NCBI GenBank assembly: GCA_001695595.3
Contig: MBPM02000161.1
Location: 1 to 64,000, forward strand
Length of the DNA stretch: 64,000 bases
Reading direction: 5' to 3'
Source of the DNA: Plasmopara viticola
Lineage: Eukaryota > Oomycota > Peronosporomycetes > Peronosporales > Peronosporaceae
Part shown: positions 58,079 through 64,000 of the stretch, piece after piece
Layout of the letters: each line of letters starts with the position of its first letter
How positions within the stretch are numbered: the first letter of the stretch is position 1
The notes under the pieces: generated by a model
The model's database searches: none
What the model saw: the letters and a program-made list of their open reading frames with translations, nothing else
What the model was told of the DNA's origin: nothing
Position numbers and translations under genes: made by a program

Positions 58079-61000
58079 CGAAACAAATTCATCCACCCTC
58101 GGTGTCCTTATCGGGAAGATCATTTCCAAGTCGAGCTAAATAGAAATAGTGTCTGATCTAACTTTTTGATAGTTGATCTGTTTGAGCACTCACACTTAGA
58201 CCAGATAGTATACTAGCTAGATCAAGGCTTGATCCTGTCATTCACCACCTTTCTGTTCTAGTTAAACTTGAAAAGATCCTTTCAATCGCTTTTAGAGGAG
58301 GACAATGTTCTTGGTAAGCAACCAATGCAATCGTCGGCACGTCAATCTAGTGGTCCTCCTTCTTCATACTTTCTGGATTAGATTGCGCTATTGGACTCTA
58401 TTGTTTGGCTTCCTCCACCTCGGTACGCACCAGCAAGCCAGCCATGAGTGTGTGTCGGAAGAAAAAAACGGTGACTAGTCGTATAAATCTCTGTGAATGC
58501 CTTTAATATGATACTCAGCACGATAGAGATCAACGTAAAAATTATCTGGTTAAACGTGCTTGAAATTGCTGTGCACACAGTAGCACTTATATAAACCGTG
58601 TAGGATCAACAGCTGTAGTCCGTTCCAGACTTTCGATTTGTATGTGCTCATCGTGCAGCGGTTCTCATTCGGTTTGCTGGATGTGGACCTCGTTAGACAA
58701 CCAAAGCGTCCCATCGATCACATTTGAAAAAAAAATTGATCGTAGCTATCAATCCATACCAAAAATCGCGTCATTCTCTGTGTGTTCGCCGAGGACTTGC
58801 CTTGCGTACTCCTCGATGGAGTGGTGAACTTTTTTATTGTAGACCTTGACTTTGTTGACTATTTGGTTCTAATAGTGTAAAATTGAACGGCAAAATTTGC
58901 CAAGCAAAAGTCTTCGGAAAGCGCGCTAGGTACGTAATTTACTAGATCGGTTACTGTGTATGACATGAGCTACTTAATAGCTTCAATTAAGCTCGTTTCT
59001 ACAAAATAACTCAAGTCGGATATTTTTCATCGTTCATTTTTGTCCTATATTATGTGTGAAGTTACTGGTCGTCTTGAAGATTGTCGTAAAGGGAATATAA
59101 AAAGGGGTTTTACGTAAAATCACGAGTGTTGTATGCCGTCTAATTGTCAAACCTGATTAGAATATGTTCGAATACGTCTTATCTGCTGGTCTGACTAGTA
59201 AATCTAGTACATGAGGAGATCGCGGGTTACGATGAAGAACATGATCGTTCTGATTGTTTCATGAAGTGTGGTCGAGTACTTAAGCTCAATATGTGCTCAA
59301 GATTTTTTTGTGCCTCGCCCAAATGCACTTTTAGTACCTAAGGTCACTGCAAAGGATTGCGTTTCTGACCAGGCCATGATGAGATATTGAATTGATTTTC
59401 CACCAAATTATATGCGCTCATTGCACTCGTGCCTGTAACGCATCCAATCTGACTCTGCCTAGGCGATCTAACAATATTGTAAAAAAACTTTCGCGACTTT
59501 TCATGTAAAATTTATGACCCTAATAGCTAATAATTACCAATTTCGTCGAGCATCAATCTTTAATGTTTTGATACGTACATCAAGTCATTGGTCAATTGCA
59601 GCTGCGTGACCTTTGAGCCGAAAAAGCTGTACGACCATAGCCAACAGAATAGCTTTTATATGTACCCGAGCAACTAGCCAATCTGCTCTCATCTTTAGAG
59701 CAAACAAGGCTTGCACGTAAACAAGGGGTAGGAAATTAAATCACTGTTGTAGAATCAGCTTCTCAGTACCAAAGATGCTGTTGTCAAGTCGTCATTGATC
59801 GCGACAGATTAGCCATCCGCAATTGTGAAAAAGCTTAATGTGCTCGTCGAGAGGTGCCCGCAGTGTATTTTTCAAGTCCCATCCTGTCGCTCTTGTAGCT
59901 CCGATTTGAGTCTTCCATTCTCACCCACTCTCACAGTCATTGATGTTGTATTTTGTGCGTGTGACATCAAAAGATGACGCAACGCTTCTGTGGATAATGT
60001 CAATTCACATTAAAAAATTTGAGATTCAAACACGTTTCTTCTAAGCTTTAGCAGCGTAATTGCAAGAGCTATCCATAACTTATATATATAAGTTTGATGT
60101 TTACAGTGTTCATCATTGTGTCAACGCAATGTTTAATAGATTTGACGTTTGCTCGCTCATCACCATTTCCCAGTATACATTATGTTCGGCCTCGTACGTG
60201 ACTCTTGTCATTGAATGAGCAATTTGTGGTGAAGGCAAAAAAACATGCTCGTGCCTTCGCAACCAATGAGTTAATTCTCGTATAAATGACTATTGTATTA
60301 ATGTGACACATTGGGATCTCGTTTACACGCAAACGTTACTTAAATATTCGCATTTTTTGACGGCGGTGGATAAAGCGATATATATACGGCGTTCATGAGT
60401 GGTCTAAAAAACTTACAGAAAGTCTTGGGCTTGCTAAGTACGACGCTTCAGGCTTTCAAAACTGTCGCAATTTAAATTACTGGCGTCTGGGTCCTTACAA
60501 TTCGGCATTTATTCCGGATGCGTTAGTAGAGTTTCAGCTGCCTTAGCGTTGCTATCAGAAAGACATTACGAAGCTTGTCGAGCTTGTTGATACGACTAAT
60601 TGAGAACTCGGTTGTACTTGTACACGGGTTTGTGGGCTTTACGAGTCCTTTGTTTTTTTATTTATCATACAACAAAGCCGAATGAAACAGCTCAGCTGTA
60701 ATGAATGTTTATTAAGCAAAGCCAATCGGGAGAATATCTGGGTCTTGTTCTCCGAGTTCTATGCAGCGAGACAAGTAAAGCAAACCAAACAGCTTGATTG
60801 CTTTCAGAGGAATCTGCGATTTGGAAACAGGGAAGATCGCACAGAAGCCAAGGCACAGATCACCCAAAGGAGTCTCAACTATTTGTCCCACTATCGCGTC
60901 AAATTACACTTTGCAACCACAGAACGCAATGTTCGTGCTGAAAGGCTTTTTCTTGTAATCTACTAAGAAGCCCGTACCAAAAATTACAGATAATTATGTG

Positions 61001-61329
61001 ACCACGAGCACCCGTGCCTCATTTTTTTAAGGTGATACGACACGTGCTTTTATGTAACACAGACAGGGGCTTCGTTGGAGTTAGGTCGTTGACTAAGGCT
61101 AGGGCGGCGAGAGAGGCAAGGTCGACGATGGGGAAAGATTGGCATTTTAAAGCAACCGAAGAAGTAATTTTAAAAAAGATCTACCGATTTTGTCTTTACA
61201 AGCCATCTGTAGCTACCATCTCAAAGCCTTTCAATTTCCCATGCTTCATCTATCTTTCTACACACCCTAAAAAGTCTCAAACATCAAGTTGTCTAGATTA
61301 CCAGTACTTATAGAATAACTATACCTTGA
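58079..61329. other. Gene-poor spacer
   Basis: Nothing assignable. 60,370-60,965 (+) reads as interrupted protein-like sequence (..NYWRLGPYNSAFIPDALVEFQLP-stop..) and may be a gene remnant of unknown kind. Confidence 0.4.
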
Positions 61330-62030
61330 CTTTTTGGACTAATCCTGGTTTTGATGTTACCATGGAGACTGTTGATCGCTTTACAGAAAAAGAGCTGCAC
61401 TTATCGCTGCGTAAACAACAAAAGATACTACAGAAACTGCTAAGGTTTTTGTGAAGAGCTACATGAAAGACCTTGATATGTTTGCGACTATTGCTTTCGC
61501 CCGAGACACTAAGTTCATATTTAAGTTATGGCACAATCGTATCTACTGTGGGATCGCAACCAATTTAGCTTCAGCTTTTAGGCCGCAAACGGATAGACAA
61601 ACTGAAAAAAATCACCGTTCTATTGGAAAATGTCCTCCGAGGTGTCTTTTAAATAACTGAATTGGCTATCTGTATTTGGCTAGAAAAAACTATTATTGAC
61701 GCATAAGCGTACGGTAGGAATGTCACATTTTGGAGCGAATACAGGGTTTCTTTTCTTTATGCCGAATGATGTGACATTGAAATCAGAATTAAACAAGCTA
61801 AAATCATGAGCACGAGAGGTTTTACTTGGTCAAGATATTTTACTCAAAGTCGCGCAGGATGGAATGAGCGAAGCACAAGAACGCCTGGGATACTATCACG
61901 ACTAAAAGAAATTATGAAGCTGGCGAAGTGGTGCTTTTGGACATCAAGTACTAAGATATTCTTCACAAAGGTTTCGCTCATATTTGAAATCTCGTGTCCA
62001 GATATTTTAAGCCATATATGATCGTACATT
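61330..62030 (+). pseudogene. Ty3/gypsy integrase remnant
   Basis: VDRFT..(~61,372) corresponds to the start of the integrase core. After a frameshift come VKSYMKDLDMF..ARDTKFIFKLWHN and the diagnostic SAFRPQTDRQTEK (~61,565-61,615). Further on, a decayed C-terminal stretch with GEVVLLDIKY (~61,925) recalls the integrase tail. Multiple stops; no LTR found. It is a different lineage from the element at 48.5-53.2 kb, judging by the AFRPQTDxQTE motif. Confidence 0.7.
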
Positions 62031-63437
62031 AGGTTTCACAAAAAAAAATATGAGCCAGAATAATCGAAAGAGTGTAGCTGCATCCGGTGATTTACACCTC
62101 CGTGTTGAATTCGTATTTTAGGGGAGCCTAGCGTCAACACAAGGTTACCAAGGTCATGTTGGGCGATGGCTCCAATGGACGAGTCGTCGAAGCCGTCTAC
62201 TAAAGTATAAATTTGGTCGCTTTGTGCAACTAGAAACCACAACCATCAAGAATGTAAGGCTAGTACTTGACCGCATCGCCCCCTAATGAGAATTCAAAGA
62301 AGACAAAGCCCATTTTAAAGTTAAAACCTTCCAATAAAGGGGTCTTGCGACGTAGCCTTCGCCACCTGAAGATTTGCCGGTAACGGCATAACGCCATATA
62401 ATTACACTGTTTCATAGGTACATATGCATTGGCTCAATCCATACTAATCTGCAGCTGCATAGATTTCAAAAAATATATCATATTTTTGATGTCCGTTGAT
62501 CATTGAAGTTCAGAGACCTTATTTGCTAGAAATTTTTTTAGAAAAAGTATAAAGTCAGATGAAGGTACGAGAATAATAGGCTTGAGGATATTAGCAGTAG
62601 ATGGCTATCAGCCACTACTTGGGCTATAGCAAGCCGATATAACAATCATTAGACGACGAGCAATTTCACCAGCTTTGACTTTGTGATTAGGCATAATATT
62701 AGATTTGGTGAGCGTTAGAATTTTCCAATTCGGCAATTATATGGAGTCTTTCCCCACAAAATTGACTGGCGAGTCACCATTAAAAAAATTGATCGAGGAG
62801 GCGTTCTAATGAAGCTACGAGGCTTTCTATTGAAGCAAAAGATTTGCTTCATGGTAAATTTACCCAGGCCATTCATTTGTTTGCATCGAGTTGCTGTCCC
62901 CCCATGTCCATGACTCATTAGTATGAAGTCGTACTTGTCATGCAAAGTGGTTAAATATCGATCAATGAGAAATTTTATCGACTTGCGGTTCTCTTCATAA
63001 AAAGTGTCTATCAAACAGTGGCGTCCCAATGGTTTCGAATTTCTGATTGATGATACTGCGAGCCTAAATTAAGTTTGGGATATATGCTGCATTAGAAATT
63101 TAGCGGTTGATTGATCATTAAATTTGTTGCTGAATTCAATATAGTAATATTCTATGCCATGGATGTTACTTAACCCCAGGTGTACTGTTAATAAACAATT
63201 TGAGCGTTTTTTTAGATTTCTTCTTTGACGACGATAGATACCACTTGTCATTTGCCAAGACATTGTTTAGCCAAGGATCGCTTTACTTGTAAATAGAATA
63301 GTAATCTGTTTGGCGTTCATACATTGCCTCTTAGCCTTTGAACGTCTACATTTATCGCCAACAATTTTGATCAACTTGAGTTTGAGCTGCTGAAATTAAG
63401 ACAATCCGCGTCCCGGTTGAATTTTATTTTGTATTCT
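62031..63437. other. Spacer
   Basis: Open frames 62,715-63,029 (-) and 63,069-63,263 (-) are short and unrecognised. Confidence 0.4.
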
Positions 63438-63510
63438 TAGCGGTAGTCGGATTTGAACCAAAATCTTCTGGTACAAACGCTCTTTTATCGAATAAAACCC
63501 CAACTTCCTT
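63438..63510 (-). pseudogene. Degenerate tRNA-like sequence
   Basis: The minus strand has a perfect B box (GGTTCAAATCC, 63,449-63,459) followed by GACTACCGCTA, like a T arm and acceptor 3' strand. The anticodon arm is shortened and the 5' acceptor strand is not recognisable. A tRNA pseudogene or SINE head. Confidence 0.35.
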
Positions 63511-64000
63511 GTGTCCACGCCAGCGAATCGTCTTTGTTTTTTTCGATTTTGAGCACAATTTTACTAAGCACATAAATTTTTCTATTAGCACAGTACAAAG
63601 CTAAATCTGATGACGCTTTGGCTCCCTGGCTATGCTCATTGGATGGTTGGTTTTGTCTTGGTATGACCTAAAAGGAAAATGTCACGCTGCGTGGAAGTCT
63701 TCAAATGGCACGCTTGGACTGCAATTGATTGGATCGGCCTTTGTGTGTACACTCTAAACCGTAAGTAGAATATATTTCTTTTTAATGCTTGATAACAAGT
63801 GTGCCCGTTTGGAATTGATCATATAATTCTCTCAAGCTGAAAACTCTAAGCCAACGCAAATTTCTGGATTCGTGCGTTGTCGGCTTCGATCAGAAGCATT
63901 TTTTACCACTAGAGCACCAGCTGCCCGTTGTTTAAGGAAAAAAGGTTCGTGTCAATCAAAATGCTTAAGCCGGCTCTCAAATCTTATTCTCTGCTAATCC
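63511..64000. other. Spacer to window end
   Basis: Nothing recognised. Confidence 0.4.

Overview
The window looks like oomycete nuclear DNA, most likely from a downy mildew or a close relative of Phytophthora. Four things point there: a bZIP factor whose DNA-contacting Asn is replaced by Val (a substitution reported for oomycete bZIPs), short GT-AG introns of 66-79 bp in otherwise compact genes, AT-rich gene-poor spacers, and decayed Ty3/gypsy, Copia and hAT elements. The species is not determinable by eye.

Layout. (1) 1 to ~16,770: a tandem array of ~596-597 bp units, running off the left edge. Nearly every unit carries a minus-strand tRNA-Asn(GTT) gene or relic. One tRNA is split by a tRNA-derived SINE, one is truncated and one is deleted. 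(2) 16,858-19,312: a complete but dead hAT DNA transposon with 15-bp terminal inverted repeats and an 8-bp target duplication. (3) 20,390-22,174: an intact oomycete-type bZIP factor. (4) 22.2-40 kb: a gene-poor, repeat-rich stretch holding a GC-rich SINE, relics of the 597-bp family, several fold-back elements and a dead Copia fragment. (5) 40.2-45.5 kb: a housekeeping island with cytochrome bc1 core protein 2 (+), a three-exon METTL17/Rsm22-type mitoribosome assembly factor (-) and a two-exon ribose-5-phosphate isomerase (-). A second copy of the GC-rich SINE lies in it. (6) 48,520-53,200: a bounded but dead Ty3/gypsy chromovirus on the minus strand with a 5-bp target duplication. (7) 53.2-64 kb: mostly empty, with a perfect 59-bp inverted repeat (57,899-58,078), a Ty3/gypsy integrase remnant and a tRNA-like relic.

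The functional genes are few. Two act in mitochondria (bc1 subunit; mitoribosome assembly with an apparent four-cysteine Fe-S site), one in the pentose phosphate pathway, and one is a transcription factor. The most unusual structure is the tandem tRNA-Asn array. Its repeat unit also survives as old, diverged single copies elsewhere in the window, so the array seems to be a late amplification of an older dispersed repeat.
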